DNA of 64,000 bases from NCBI RefSeq assembly GCF_001613125.1, contig NZ_BDBT01000003.1, positions 248,001-312,000 of the forward strand. The letters are read 5' to 3'. Below the pieces are notes generated by a model that was not told the DNA's origin, ran no database searches, and saw only the letters and a list, made by a program, of their open reading frames with translations. The first letter of the stretch is position 1, and each line of letters starts with the position of its first letter. This document shows positions 46,948-55,724 of the stretch, one piece after another. The position numbers and the translations under genes are program-made. This stretch comes from Nocardia shimofusensis NBRC 100134 (lineage in GTDB: Bacteria; Actinomycetota; Actinomycetes; Mycobacteriales; Mycobacteriaceae).

Positions 46948-47612
46948 CAGGAACCACCGCCGGTGCTCTTGCTGCCCAGACCACCACGCTGAATCGTGGT
47001 GCCGGACTTGGTGGTGATGTCGGCGCCCTTCGGCTTGATCGTGGTACCGCCGGCCGGTGGTCTGCCGACGGTGTTGCTGCCGCCGTAGTAGTAGCGGTAC
47101 TGCGGGCCGCCGCCCAGGATGATCAACGCGCCGGAGCCGCCGTTGTCGTCGACGAACCCGCTCTGCCCCGGAGTGCAGTACCGATCCTCGACCACGACTT
47201 CCTCGCCGTTCTCGGTCTTCACGCAATAGGCGGTCACATCGGGTGCGCTGAGCGCACGGTAGGCGAGGTAACCGCCGCCGACGAGGCCGGCCACGCCGAC
47301 GATGGCCACGCCGCCGATCAGCACCCGGTTGCGGGTGCGGCGCTTGGCTTCCGCCGCCGTGGCCTGGGCCCGCGCCCGTTCCGCGGCCTCCCTACGGGCC
47401 TTGTCCCTGGCACGGGCCTCGGCAACCGTCGGCGGTCGCGGGCGGGTGACGCCCGGCTCCTGCCTGTGCACACTGCCGGCGAACGGCGGCTGGGGCATGC
47501 CGGGCGGATTCTCCTCCGGCACATTGAGTTGCGGCTGTCCGCCGCTCGGCTGCTGTGTGCCCTCCGGGCCGGAATCCTGTGGAGTCCCGTCCCCCTGCCC
47601 CGGCGTATTCAC
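46947..47612 (-). CDS. Single-pass membrane protein with Gly/Thr tail (YgiB-like position)
   Basis: A protein of about 221 residues. A Pro/Gln/Gly-rich cytoplasmic part is followed by an Ala/Arg-rich helix (about 63-95) and one membrane segment (about 97-120). An outer part has a Cys pair (YCVKTENG...EDRYC) and a C-terminal YYYGG...TTIQRGGLGSKSTGGGS tail. The RGGLG tail recalls RGGFG in E. coli YgiB, partner of the ATP-grasp YgiC. The GTG at 47612 has GGGGAG 6 nt upstream and avoids overlapping acyP. An ATG at 47669 is the alternative. The stop is coupled to the ligase gene (TGATG). Confidence 0.7.
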   Translation of the reverse strand: MNTPGQGDGTPQDSGPEGTQQPSGGQPQLNVPEENPPGMPQPPFAGSVHRQEPGVTRPRPPTVAEARARDKARREAAERARAQATAAEAKRRTRNRVLIGGVAIVGVAGLVGGGYLAYRALSAPDVTAYCVKTENGEEVVVEDRYCTPGQSGFVDDNGGSGALIILGGGPQYRYYYGGSNTVGRPPAGGTTIKPKGADITTKSGTTIQRGGLGSKSTGGGS

Positions 47613-47643
47613 CGCCGGCTCCCCGACGGCATCGCACTCTCCA

Positions 47644-47940
47644 CTAGCGCTCCTCGAATCCGGTGACATCCCCCCGCGGGGTCTCCCAGCTTTCCACAAC
47701 GAGGTCGACCCGGCCAGGCGTTGTGCCCGAACGCAGGAGTGCGAGCAACCGATCGCAGTTCGCCCGCGACCCTTCGGCAACCACATGGACCCGACCGTCG
47801 GCGGAATTGCGCGCGTACCCGTTCAATCCGAGCTCGAGAGCACGTGAACGGGTCCACCAGCGAAACCCGACCCCCTGCACCTGGCCGTGCACCCAGGCGC
47901 TCAGACGCATCCGGGTGCCCGCGTCCTCGCGTTCACTCAT
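47644..47940 (-). CDS. acyP: Acylphosphatase
   Basis: A small enzyme that hydrolyses acyl phosphates. The 98-residue protein has the catalytic pattern [41 protein letters not shown], with the substrate-binding Arg in GFRWW and the Asn in YARNSADG. The ATG at 47940 gives a length near the mycobacterial enzyme. Starts at 47991 and 47910 are possible. In mycobacteria acyP lies between smc and an OsmC gene; here the OsmC gene is adjacent, but smc is now 6.7 kb away because accessory genes lie between. Confidence 0.93.
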   Translation of the reverse strand: MSEREDAGTRMRLSAWVHGQVQGVGFRWWTRSRALELGLNGYARNSADGRVHVVAEGSRANCDRLLALLRSGTTPGRVDLVVESWETPRGDVTGFEER

Positions 47941-48017
47941 GCCCGACAGCATGCCGGGCACGGGATACGGACGGAGCAGCGGGTCGCTCACCCGCGGGTC
48001 ACCTCACGCGGTGGGGC

Positions 48018-48476
48018 TCACAGCGTGTCGACGTCGAACGACAGCGTCACCTTGCTGCCCGCTTTCAAGGTGCGCCCGACGGTGCAGACCTTGTCGATCG
48101 CCCGCTGCACGGTCACCAGCAGGCGCTCACGCTCCTGCTCGTCGAGTTCGCTCAGATCCAGTTCGAAGATCTCGTCGAGCTGCGGGTACACCTCGTTCTC
48201 CCGGTCGGCGTCGCCGGAGACCCGGATGGTGGCGTCGAAGTTGTCGCCGAGTTTGCGGGAGAGGGGGAAGTCGGCGCTGAGGCCGGAGCAGGCGGCCAGA
48301 GCGACTTTGAGCAGTTCACCCGGGGTGAATGCGCCGGGTACGCCCTGCGAGGCGATCTTCACCTCCGCGCCGCGGGAACTGCGGCCGGTGTAGGCCCTGG
48401 TGCCGGTACGTTCGACCCAGAGCGTGGTCGGCGCGTCGGTCACGGTGGTAGCAGCGGTCGCGGTCGGTTCAGCCAT
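48018..48476 (-). CDS. OsmC family peroxidase-like protein
   Basis: A 152-residue OsmC/Ohr-superfamily protein, typically a thiol-dependent reductase of hydroperoxides. The family segments are TLWVERTGTRAYTGRSSRGAEVKIAS, FTPGELLKVALAACSGLSADFPL (with a Cys) and AIDKVCTVGRTLKAGSKVTLSF (second Cys). The two Cys positions fit the redox pair of the family. CAGGA lies 8 nt before the ATG at 48476. The mycobacterial equivalent (Rv2923c) sits in the same place between acyP and mutM. Confidence 0.9.
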   Translation of the reverse strand: MAEPTATAATTVTDAPTTLWVERTGTRAYTGRSSRGAEVKIASQGVPGAFTPGELLKVALAACSGLSADFPLSRKLGDNFDATIRVSGDADRENEVYPQLDEIFELDLSELDEQERERLLVTVQRAIDKVCTVGRTLKAGSKVTLSFDVDTL

Positions 48477-48643
48477 AACGTGAATCCTGCCATTCGGGTC
48501 ACGGCCGCCCGTGTCGAGATCGGCCCACACCCGGCAACAGCGGACGCACCGGCCGGCATTCCGGCGAGCGGCCGACGCCATACCCGCACGCCGCGTTACT
48601 GCGAGTGCGGTGCCGCACACAGGGCGGCACCGCACCGACGGAC

Positions 48644-48841
48644 CTAGTGGCGGCGCTGAGAGCCGGCGCCACGAGCGCGGCCGTGCGCGCGCGGGTCGAT
48701 GTGCTCGACGACCGCGGCAGTCGCGGTGTCGGGGCTGCTGAAGACCGGGCGCGGCACGGAGGTGACGGGCGCGGTCTGGTACTGCTCCTGTGTCGTCTGT
48801 GTCGTCGGATGACTGAACGACGGAAGGTCATCATGCGTCAT
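48644..48841 (-). CDS. Small hypothetical protein (65 residues)
   Basis: A 65-residue frame, MTHDDLPSFSHPTTQTTQEQ at the start and HGRARGAGSQRRH at the end. It is Thr/Gln/Ser-rich with a VVEHIDPRAHGR segment, has no membrane helix and is probably disordered. AGGAG sits 7 nt before the ATG at 48841, which is the main support for a real gene. The function is unknown. Confidence 0.5.
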   Translation of the reverse strand: MTHDDLPSFSHPTTQTTQEQYQTAPVTSVPRPVFSSPDTATAAVVEHIDPRAHGRARGAGSQRRH

Positions 48842-49260
48842 GGGGACGCTCCTGTCCCGGCGAGACGGCGGCCGGATCGCAATTCGGAGGCGGCACGGCC
48901 ACGTCGGCGGTGCGCTCGGAAATCCCCCGAATACCACCACCCTACGCGGTCACCGTCCGATTCGCCCGCATCACGGCACAAAGACGACTCGCGCGCCCCT
49001 CGCGACACGGCCGGTGACGACCGGGCGGCCGATATGCCAGCAGCCTTTCAGCTATCGCTTGGATAACAAACAGATAACGACACGCCTGGCGGGACGGTTG
49101 AGTCGTGCGCCACGCGGTACCACGGCGTCGGCCCCCTCTGCTCAGTGACATGCGTCACGACAAGCCTCGAGTGACGGAGACGGACCACATTTCGGCGCCC
49201 GGCACTCGGAAGTTGCCGGGTGAAGCGAGTGCCAACGGTTGTGTCCCTGAAAGGAGGGTC
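48842..49260. other. Spacer upstream of the glycosyltransferase operon
   Basis: A 419-bp gap between a small minus-strand gene and the plus-strand glycosyltransferase gene. It contains a locally AT-rich stretch (TTGGATAACAAACAGATAAC, about 49060-49079), the best promoter-like sequence here, and the CRP-like site at 49144-49159. No gene is seen. Confidence 0.55.
49144..49159 (+). promoter_or_regulatory. CRP-like binding site upstream of the glycosyltransferase operon
   Basis: AGTGACATGCGTCACG contains the perfect core GTGA-N6-TCAC of CRP-family sites; only the outermost T/A pair of the consensus TGTGAN6TCACA differs. It lies 101 bp before the ATG at 49261. A cAMP-CRP link would suit carbohydrate genes. 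Confidence 0.45.
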
Positions 49261-50487
49261 ATGAGCGCAGTGTTCTCGGAGCCGGTAGCGGCCCCACGTG
49301 CCGCCACGGACCTTGTGTCGATCGATCACCCTGGTAGCAAATTCCACATTGCCATGGTTGTTCCCCCCTATTTCGACGTTCCCCCCAAGGCCTACGGCGG
49401 TGTCGAGGCCGTCGTCGCCGATCTCGTCGACGCTCTGGTCGATCGCGGCCATCGGGTCACCCTGATCGGCGCGGGCGAGCCCGGCACCAAGGGCGATCTG
49501 GTCACCGTCTGGGATCGGATCCTGCCCGAACGCCTCGGCGAGCCGTTCCCCGAAGTCGTGCACGCGCTGAAGGTGCGCCGGGCGATCGAACGCCTGATCG
49601 CCACCGAGGGCGTGGATCTCGTGCACGATCACACCTTCGCCGGCCCGCTCAACGCGCCGGTCTACCGTGCGCTCGGGCTGCCGACCGTGATCACCGTGCA
49701 CGGACCGGTCGAAGACGACTCCTACTGCTACTACCGCGAACTCGGCAACGACGTGGCACTGGTCGCGATCAGCGATCGGCAGCGCGCGCTGGCGCCGGAA
49801 TTGCCGTGGGTCGGCCGGGTACACAACGCGCTGCGGGTCAGCGAGTGGCCGTACCGGACCGACAAAGAGGACTACGCACTGTTCCTCGGCCGCTTCAACG
49901 AGTGCAAGGCGCCGCATCTGGCGCTGGAGGCGGCGCACGCGGCGGGCATCCCGCTGGTACTGGCCGGCAAGTGCAGCGAACCGCCGGAGCAGGCCTATTT
50001 CGAGGAGTACGTGCGCCCGTTGCTCACCGACCGCGATCATGTATTCGGCCTCGCCGACGCGGCCGCCAAGCGTAAACTTCTCTCCGGCGCACGATGCCTG
50101 CTGTTCCCGATCCGCTGGGAGGAGCCCTTCGGGATGGTCATGATCGAATCGATGGTCTGTGGAACCCCGGTGGTAGCGCTGCGCGGCGGTGCCGTCTCCG
50201 AAGTCCTGGTCGACGGCGTCACCGGGCGCATCTGCGACGACCCCGCCGAACTGCCCGGCGCGATCGAGGAAGTCCGCTCGATCGATCCGGCGGCGTGCCG
50301 GGCGCATGTCCTCGAGAATTTCGACGCCGCCGAAACCCTCGGCCGCGGCTACGAACAGGTCTACCGCAGGCTGCTGCTGTCCGAAGCACTCGCCGGTGCC
50401 GGTGATTCGGTGGCCCGCGCGTTCGGCGCCCCACAGCTGACCGCCCCGAAGCGGATACGAGCGGTCACCGCGGGCGGGCCCGCGTGA
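49261..50487 (+). CDS. GT4-type glycosyltransferase
   Basis: A 408-residue GT-B glycosyltransferase. The N-terminal acceptor half has MVVPPYFDVPPKAYGGVEAVVADLVDAL and DLVHDHTFAGPLNAPV. The C-terminal donor half has ALFLGRFNECKAPHLALEAAHAAGIPLVLAG, CLLFPIRWEEPFGMVMIESMVCGTPVVALRGGAVSEV (with the Glu-x7-Glu motif of GT4) and DGVTGRICDD. The donor and acceptor cannot be told from sequence. GAAAGGAGG lies 4 nt before the ATG at 49261. The stop overlaps the next gene (GTGA), linking it to an alpha-1,6-glucosidase-type enzyme. Confidence 0.9.
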   Translation: MSAVFSEPVAAPRAATDLVSIDHPGSKFHIAMVVPPYFDVPPKAYGGVEAVVADLVDALVDRGHRVTLIGAGEPGTKGDLVTVWDRILPERLGEPFPEVVHALKVRRAIERLIATEGVDLVHDHTFAGPLNAPVYRALGLPTVITVHGPVEDDSYCYYRELGNDVALVAISDRQRALAPELPWVGRVHNALRVSEWPYRTDKEDYALFLGRFNECKAPHLALEAAHAAGIPLVLAGKCSEPPEQAYFEEYVRPLLTDRDHVFGLADAAAKRKLLSGARCLLFPIRWEEPFGMVMIESMVCGTPVVALRGGAVSEVLVDGVTGRICDDPAELPGAIEEVRSIDPAACRAHVLENFDAAETLGRGYEQVYRRLLLSEALAGAGDSVARAFGAPQLTAPKRIRAVTAGGPA

Positions 50488-52619
50488 GCATGGCGGATTC
50501 CCCCGGCGGCCCCTCGCCGCTGAACTCTGGCGAGGCGGCCGGTTTCGGCGGCTCCGATTCGGTGACACTGGTGGAGGGCTCGACCTTCTGCCTGTCGAAC
50601 CGGATGGGTGACGTCGAACCCGGCCGCCCGCACGGGTTGTTCTTCCGGGACGCACGCGTGGTGTCCCGCTGGGAGTTGCTCGTCGACGGCAAGCCCGCCG
50701 AGTCGTTGTCGGTGTTCAGTCCCGAAGCTTTCACGGCCCGATTCGTCCTGCGCAGGCCGCCGCAGGCGGGTCTGGCCGACAGCACACTGCTCGTGGTGCG
50801 TGAGCGCATCGTCGCCGAGGGCATGCACGAGATGCTGATCCTGGAGAACATGGGCCGTGAGCCGACCGCGGTCACGCTGGAACTGAACGTCGATGCCGAT
50901 TTCGTGGATCTGTTCGCGGTGAAAGAAGGCCGCGCGGGCCATAATCGCGCCGAGGTGACCGTGGCCGACGGCGAACTGCTGCTGCAGGATCGCGTCGATC
51001 GGATGCGCGGGCTGTCGGTTTCGGCCAGCGTCGAACCGACCGTGCTGCCCGGCACGCTGACCTGGCGGGCGGTCGTCCCGGTCGGCGGCAGCTGGCAGAC
51101 CGAGATCATTGCCCAGCCCACACTGGGCAATCAGCGTGTGCAGACGGCGGTCTCGCCGGGCGAGCACTACGGCGTCAGCGCGCCCGGCCGCAAGATCGAG
51201 GCGTGGCGCGACACCGCCACCGACATCGTCGCCGCCGATCCCACACTGACGCAGGTGTTGCGCCGCACCGAAAGCGATCTGGGCGCCTTGCAGATCCACG
51301 ACGATTCCGGCGAGCGCAGGCCCTTCGTGGCCGCGGGCGCGCCGTGGTTCATGACCCTGTTCGGCCGCGACAGCCTGCTCACCGCGTGGATGGCGCTGCC
51401 GCTCGCGGTCGATCTGGCGTTGGGCACGCTGCAGCAGCTGGCCGAATTGCAGGGCCGCGCCGTCGATCCCCTCACCGAGGAGGAGCCGGGGCGGATCATG
51501 CACGAGATGCGCCGCGGCCCGGCAGGCGGGCAAGTGCTCGGAGGGCAGATCTACTACGGAACAGTGGACGCCACTCCGCTTTTCGTCATGCTGCTGGCCG
51601 AATGTCACCGCTGGGGCGCCGACGAGGACGCCATCCGCCGGTTGTTGCCCGCGGCCGATGCCGCCCTGGACTGGATCACCCACTACGGCGATCGTGACGG
51701 CGACGGGTTCGTCGAATACCGCCGCGCCACCGATCGGGGTCTGATCAACCAGGGCTGGAAGGACAGCTACGACGGCATCAACGATGCCGAAGGGCATCTG
51801 GCCGAAGCGCCGATCGCCCTGTGCGAGGTACAGGGTTACGTGCACGCGGCGATGCTGGCGCGCGCCGAACTGGCCGAGGCCTTCGGCGAGGTCCCGCTGG
51901 GCGGCCGGCTGCGCGAGCGGGCGGCCGAACTGCGGGTGAAGTTCGCCGAGCAGTTCTGGCTACCCGAACGCGGCTGGTACGCGGTGGCATTGGACGGCTC
52001 CAAACGCCGGGTCGACGCGCTGACCAGCAACGCCGCCCACTGTCTGTGGGCGGGAATCGCCGAGGACGACCACGTTGCCGAACTCGTGCGCCAATTGTCC
52101 GGCCCGGAGATGGACAGTGGATTCGGTCTGCGCACCCTGGCCTCGTCGATGGGCGCGTTCAATCCGATGAGCTACCACTGCGGTTCGGTGTGGCCGCACG
52201 ACACCGCCATCGGGGTCGCGGGTCTGCTGCGCTACGGGCACGTGCCCGGCGCGGTGGAACTGGCCACCCGGCTGGCGACCGGACTGCTCGACGCCGCCGC
52301 GGCTTTCGACGGCAGGCTGCCGGAGTTGTTCTGCGGCTTCTCGCGTTCCCGGTTCGCCGTTCCGGTTCCCTACCCCACCTCGTGTTCGCCGCAGGCGTGG
52401 GCCAGCGCCGCACCGCTGCTGCTGGTGCGCGCGTTCCTCGGACTCGATCCCGACGTGCCCGCCCGCACCCTCACCCTCCGCCCGCGCCTGCCCGCCGAAT
52501 GGGGTCGGATCTCCCTGACCGAGCTACGCCTGGGCGAGATCACCATCGATCTGGAAGCCGAAGGCGACCAGGTGATCTCCGCCCGGGTCCCGCAGGACTG
52601 GCAGTTGATCACCGAATAG
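50484..52619 (+). CDS. Glycogen-debranching-type (amylo-alpha-1,6-glucosidase) enzyme
   Basis: A 711-residue protein. The N-terminal glycogen-debranching beta-sandwich (about 25-230; FCLSNRMGDVEPGRPHGLFFRDARVVSRWEL) is followed by an (alpha/alpha)6 barrel (about 270-690). The barrel has APWFMTLFGRDSLLTAWMALP, GFVEYRRATDRGLINQGWKDSYDGI and SYHCGSVWPHDTAIGVAGLLRYG. The acidic residues in GRDS, GWKDS and WPHD fit a retained active site. The start is a GTG overlapping the glycosyltransferase stop by 4 nt; an ATG lies two codons on. With the glycosyltransferase it probably makes or trims an alpha-glucan or glucosyl compound. Confidence 0.87.
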   Translation: MSMADSPGGPSPLNSGEAAGFGGSDSVTLVEGSTFCLSNRMGDVEPGRPHGLFFRDARVVSRWELLVDGKPAESLSVFSPEAFTARFVLRRPPQAGLADSTLLVVRERIVAEGMHEMLILENMGREPTAVTLELNVDADFVDLFAVKEGRAGHNRAEVTVADGELLLQDRVDRMRGLSVSASVEPTVLPGTLTWRAVVPVGGSWQTEIIAQPTLGNQRVQTAVSPGEHYGVSAPGRKIEAWRDTATDIVAADPTLTQVLRRTESDLGALQIHDDSGERRPFVAAGAPWFMTLFGRDSLLTAWMALPLAVDLALGTLQQLAELQGRAVDPLTEEEPGRIMHEMRRGPAGGQVLGGQIYYGTVDATPLFVMLLAECHRWGADEDAIRRLLPAADAALDWITHYGDRDGDGFVEYRRATDRGLINQGWKDSYDGINDAEGHLAEAPIALCEVQGYVHAAMLARAELAEAFGEVPLGGRLRERAAELRVKFAEQFWLPERGWYAVALDGSKRRVDALTSNAAHCLWAGIAEDDHVAELVRQLSGPEMDSGFGLRTLASSMGAFNPMSYHCGSVWPHDTAIGVAGLLRYGHVPGAVELATRLATGLLDAAAAFDGRLPELFCGFSRSRFAVPVPYPTSCSPQAWASAAPLLLVRAFLGLDPDVPARTLTLRPRLPAEWGRISLTELRLGEITIDLEAEGDQVISARVPQDWQLITE

Positions 52620-52689
52620 CGAACACCTCGATCCAGGTTCGTACACCTCCGACCGGGCGCGCCCCGGACGATCTCCCCGAACTGGAGTC

Positions 52690-52890
52690 ATGATGCAGAC
52701 GTCACTGGACAGCCTCGACCTCTGGGGATCCGGCCACCGCGACTGCGCGGTGGTCCCCACCGATCTCACTCCCGATCTCGCCCAGTTCCTCCGCGCCGTC
52801 CACGCAGGCCACGGTCCGGAGTGCACCCAGTATCTGGCGGCCGCCGCCTACCTCGACACGCTCCGAGGCGAATCCGCGGCCCACACCTGA
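52690..52890 (+). CDS. Small hypothetical protein (66 residues)
   Basis: A 66-residue acidic protein starting MMQTSLDSLDLWGSGHRDCA, with a helix-like LTPDLAQFLRAVHAGHGPECTQYLAAAAYLDTLRG end and two Cys. GGAG is 2 nt from the first ATG and 5 nt from the second, so translation may start at 52693. It follows the glucosidase by 70 bp and may be a third cistron of that unit. No family is recognised. Confidence 0.6.
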   Translation: MMQTSLDSLDLWGSGHRDCAVVPTDLTPDLAQFLRAVHAGHGPECTQYLAAAAYLDTLRGESAAHT

Positions 52891-53026
52891 GGTCGACGGG
52901 CTCACCGCCTCGGCGCGCATGTGCTCGAGTCGAGCGTGCCACCGACCCCGAAAGCCACCACGGCAACGTCCGGGCCCTCTTCCGACACTCGATCCAGACC
53001 ACTCCGGCGAGTCCGGCCTGGCGCGT

Positions 53027-54091
53027 TCAGCCCTCTGACGCGCCGGCCCAGGCGAGCAGTTCTTCCACCGGCCAGGTGTTGATCACTCGCTCGGGCGGGA
53101 CGCCGGTGGCGACGGCGCGTTCGCAGCCATAGCCCTGCCAGTCCAGCTGGCCCGGCGCGTGGGCGTCGGTGTCGACCGAGAACAGGCAGCCCATCTCCAC
53201 GGCCAGTGTCAACAGCCGAGTGGGCGGATCGAGGCGTTCGGGGCGGCAGTTGATCTCGATGGCGGTGCCGTACTGCCTGCACGCCTCGAAGACCATCTCG
53301 GCATCGAACTGCGATTCCGGCCTGGTGCCGCGCCCGCCGGTGACCAGCCGCCCCGTGCAGTGCCCGAGCACGTCCACGTTCGGATTCGCCACCGCGTGCA
53401 CCATGCGCCGGGTCATCGCCGCCGATTCGGCACGTAGGTGCGAATGCACGCTGGCCACCACGATGTCGAGTTCGGCAAGCAGGTCGGCGCGCTGATCCAG
53501 CGTGCCGTCGTCGAGGATGTCGACCTCGATTCCGGTCAGGATGCGGAACGGAGCGAGTTGTTCGTTGAGCTCGGCGACCACGTCGAGCTGCCTGCGCAGC
53601 CGGTCGGCGGACAATCCGTTGGCCACCGTCAGACGCGGGGAATGGTCGGTGAGCGCGCAGTACTCGTGTCCCAGGGCCGCCGCGACACGCATCATCTCCT
53701 CGATCGGGCTTCCGCCGTCGGACCAGTCCGAATGGGTGTGCAGATCACCGCGCAGCAGGGCGCGCAGCGCCGTGCCGGGCGCGCCGATGGGTTGCGCGGA
53801 GCGGCGCAGGTCGGCGAGTTGGCCGGGCACCTCGCCCGCGGCCGCCTGTGCGATGACCGCGGCGGTCTTCGGGCCGACGCCGGGCAGGTCCTGCCAGGAG
53901 TTCGCGGCCGCGTGGGCGGCGAACTCGGCATCGTCCAGCCCGGCCACCACGTCGGCGGCCCGCCGGTAGGCCTTCACCCGATAGGTCTCGGCGCGCTGAC
54001 GTTCGAGCCAGAACCCGATCTCGCGCAGTGTCTCCACCGGCCCCGGTATATGCGCCGGGGGCGGTGGGTCCGCTCGATCGGGCTCGGCCAT
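53027..54091 (-). CDS. PHP-domain metal-dependent phosphoesterase with helix-hairpin-helix region
   Basis: A 354-residue protein like the C-terminal part of PolX DNA polymerases. The N-terminal 8-kDa-like region has a helix-hairpin-helix (ETLREIGFWLERQRAETYRVKAYRRAADVV, WQDLPGVGPKTAAVIAQAA). The PHP active site follows: DLHTHSDWSDG, ALTDHSPRL, GIEVDIL, VASVHSHLR, GHCTGRL, FSVDTDAHAPGQ. The polymerase nucleotidyltransferase residues are absent, so it is probably a stand-alone nuclease or phosphatase. Its ATG directly abuts the stop of the DHFR-like gene (TAGATG), so both are translated from one message. Confidence 0.9.
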   Translation of the reverse strand: MAEPDRADPPPPAHIPGPVETLREIGFWLERQRAETYRVKAYRRAADVVAGLDDAEFAAHAAANSWQDLPGVGPKTAAVIAQAAAGEVPGQLADLRRSAQPIGAPGTALRALLRGDLHTHSDWSDGGSPIEEMMRVAAALGHEYCALTDHSPRLTVANGLSADRLRRQLDVVAELNEQLAPFRILTGIEVDILDDGTLDQRADLLAELDIVVASVHSHLRAESAAMTRRMVHAVANPNVDVLGHCTGRLVTGGRGTRPESQFDAEMVFEACRQYGTAIEINCRPERLDPPTRLLTLAVEMGCLFSVDTDAHAPGQLDWQGYGCERAVATGVPPERVINTWPVEELLAWAGASEG

Positions 54092-54673
54092 CTATCGAAT
54101 CCTGCTGTATTTCAGGAACGCGACGCCGTCTTCGAACACCCGGCTGGTGATCACCCGGAACTGCGCCGGCTCGGGCAGGCGCGGCCCGGAACCGAACAGC
54201 GACCGGCCCCGGCCGAGCACGATCGGATACAGCTTGAGGAAGATCTGATCGATCTCCGGCAGCAGCACCTGGGCCAGCTCACCGCCCCCGCACAGCCAGA
54301 TACCCAGGCCCTTCTCGCGCTTGATCTCGCGGACCCGAGCGAGCGGGTCGGCGGAGATCAACTCGACCCCGACCCCGGGGCTCTCCGGCAGTGTGGTGGA
54401 CACGACGTATTGCCGCAGGTGCTCATACGGGCTCGACGTGCCGGTCCGCACCCCGAAATCGTGCGTCTTGCGGCCCATCAGCACGGTGTCGAAGGACGCG
54501 TTGCGCTTGGTGATGCCCATCGACTCCCTGACCTTGGTGGGCAGAGTCTCGGGATACTGCGCCGTGATCGCCTGGCTGTGGTCGCCACCGACGGGGAAGA
54601 AGTCGACCGACCCTTCCTCGGTGGCGATGAACCCGTCGATCGTCGAGGCGACGAAGTAGGTGAGCTTGCGCAT
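54092..54673 (-). CDS. Dihydrofolate-reductase-fold protein (RibD C-terminal type)
   Basis: A 193-residue protein of the RibD_C/DHFR-like group. The pattern is MRKLTYFVASTIDGFIATEEGSVDFF, SFDTVLMGRKTHDFGV, QYVVSTTLPESPGVGVELIS, GIWLCGGGELAQVLLPEIDQIFLKLYPIVLGRGRSLFG and FEDGVAFLKYSR. The substrate is unknown; many such proteins are NADPH-dependent reductases outside folate or flavin synthesis. GGAGGAAGG lies within 5-8 nt of the ATG at 54673. It abuts the PHP gene with no gap. Confidence 0.9.
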   Translation of the reverse strand: MRKLTYFVASTIDGFIATEEGSVDFFPVGGDHSQAITAQYPETLPTKVRESMGITKRNASFDTVLMGRKTHDFGVRTGTSSPYEHLRQYVVSTTLPESPGVGVELISADPLARVREIKREKGLGIWLCGGGELAQVLLPEIDQIFLKLYPIVLGRGRSLFGSGPRLPEPAQFRVITSRVFEDGVAFLKYSRIR

Positions 54674-54832
54674 GGTGTCCTTCCTCCAACGGCACATATC
54701 GTCGGGCCGTTCGAGGCAACGGTATCTCGCACGGCTCGGCCCCCGCGAGACCTCGGCCGACACCGGGACCATACCCATACCGAGAGCGCCCGTGACCATT
54801 TCGACGGGGCAGGTTCGCGGGGCGGACGCAGC

Positions 54833-55723
54833 TCAGCGGCGACGAGGTCGGGGCTGGCAGCGGGGGCAGGAATACGACGAGCGATTCATGAACTTCTCCC
54901 GCCCGATCGGCGCACCACACCGCCTGCACGGTTCGTCCTGCCTGCCGTAGACGGCGAGGGCGCGCTCGAAGTAGCCGGACTGCCCGTTGACGTCGACATA
55001 CAGCGCGTCGAACGACGTCCCGCCGGCCGCGAGGGCCTCGTCCATGACCGCGCGCACCTCGGCGAGCAGCCCGCGCAGCGCGGGGCGGGTCAGACCGGAC
55101 GCGAGGCGGTTGCCGTTGATGCGGGCCCGCCACAGCGATTCGTCGGCGTAGATGTTGCCGATCCCGGAGATCACCGTCTGGTCCAGCAGAACGCGCTTGA
55201 TCTCGGAGTTCTTGGCGCGGATCGCGGCGACGACGGCCTCGGCGTCGAAGAGCGGATCCAGCGGATCGCGGGCGATGTGCGCGACAGGTTCGGGAACGAG
55301 TGAGCCGTCGACCTCCAGCAGCGGAGCCAGCGCCCAGCCGCCGAAGGTGCGCTGATCGACGAACCGTAGTTCGGAGCCGTCGTCGAGCGCCGCGCGGATG
55401 TGCGCGTGCTTCTCCACGGGCGCGCCCGCGGGCTGGATGAGCATCTGACCGCTCATGCCCAGGTGCACGACCAGAGCGGCGTCCAGGGCGGGGGAACCGG
55501 CGGCGGACGGATCCGGCTCGTCGAAGGTGAGCCACAGATATTTGCCGCGACGGCAGGCGGCGTGCACCCGGCGACCGGTGATCCGGACGGTCAGATCGGC
55601 CGCGCCCAGGATGTGCCTGCGCACCGACCGCGGATGGGTGACGACGACCGAATCGACGACGTGACCGACCACGTGCTCGGCCAGTCCACGCCGGACCACC
55701 TCGACCTCGGGAAGTTCGGGCAC
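54833..55723 (-). CDS. mutM: Formamidopyrimidine-DNA glycosylase
   Basis: MutM/Fpg removes 8-oxoguanine and formamidopyrimidines. The 296-residue protein starts with the catalytic [13 protein letters not shown] (after Met removal Pro1 is the nucleophile, Glu2 the acid). It has [12 protein letters not shown], the helix-two-turn-helix region [22 protein letters not shown] and the zinc finger [24 protein letters not shown]. The last residues are Arg-rich. The start is a GTG one base after the rnc stop, giving a tight rnc-mutM pair as in mycobacteria. Confidence 0.96.
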   Translation of the reverse strand: MPELPEVEVVRRGLAEHVVGHVVDSVVVTHPRSVRRHILGAADLTVRITGRRVHAACRRGKYLWLTFDEPDPSAAGSPALDAALVVHLGMSGQMLIQPAGAPVEKHAHIRAALDDGSELRFVDQRTFGGWALAPLLEVDGSLVPEPVAHIARDPLDPLFDAEAVVAAIRAKNSEIKRVLLDQTVISGIGNIYADESLWRARINGNRLASGLTRPALRGLLAEVRAVMDEALAAGGTSFDALYVDVNGQSGYFERALAVYGRQDEPCRRCGAPIGREKFMNRSSYSCPRCQPRPRRR

Positions 55724-55724
55724 G

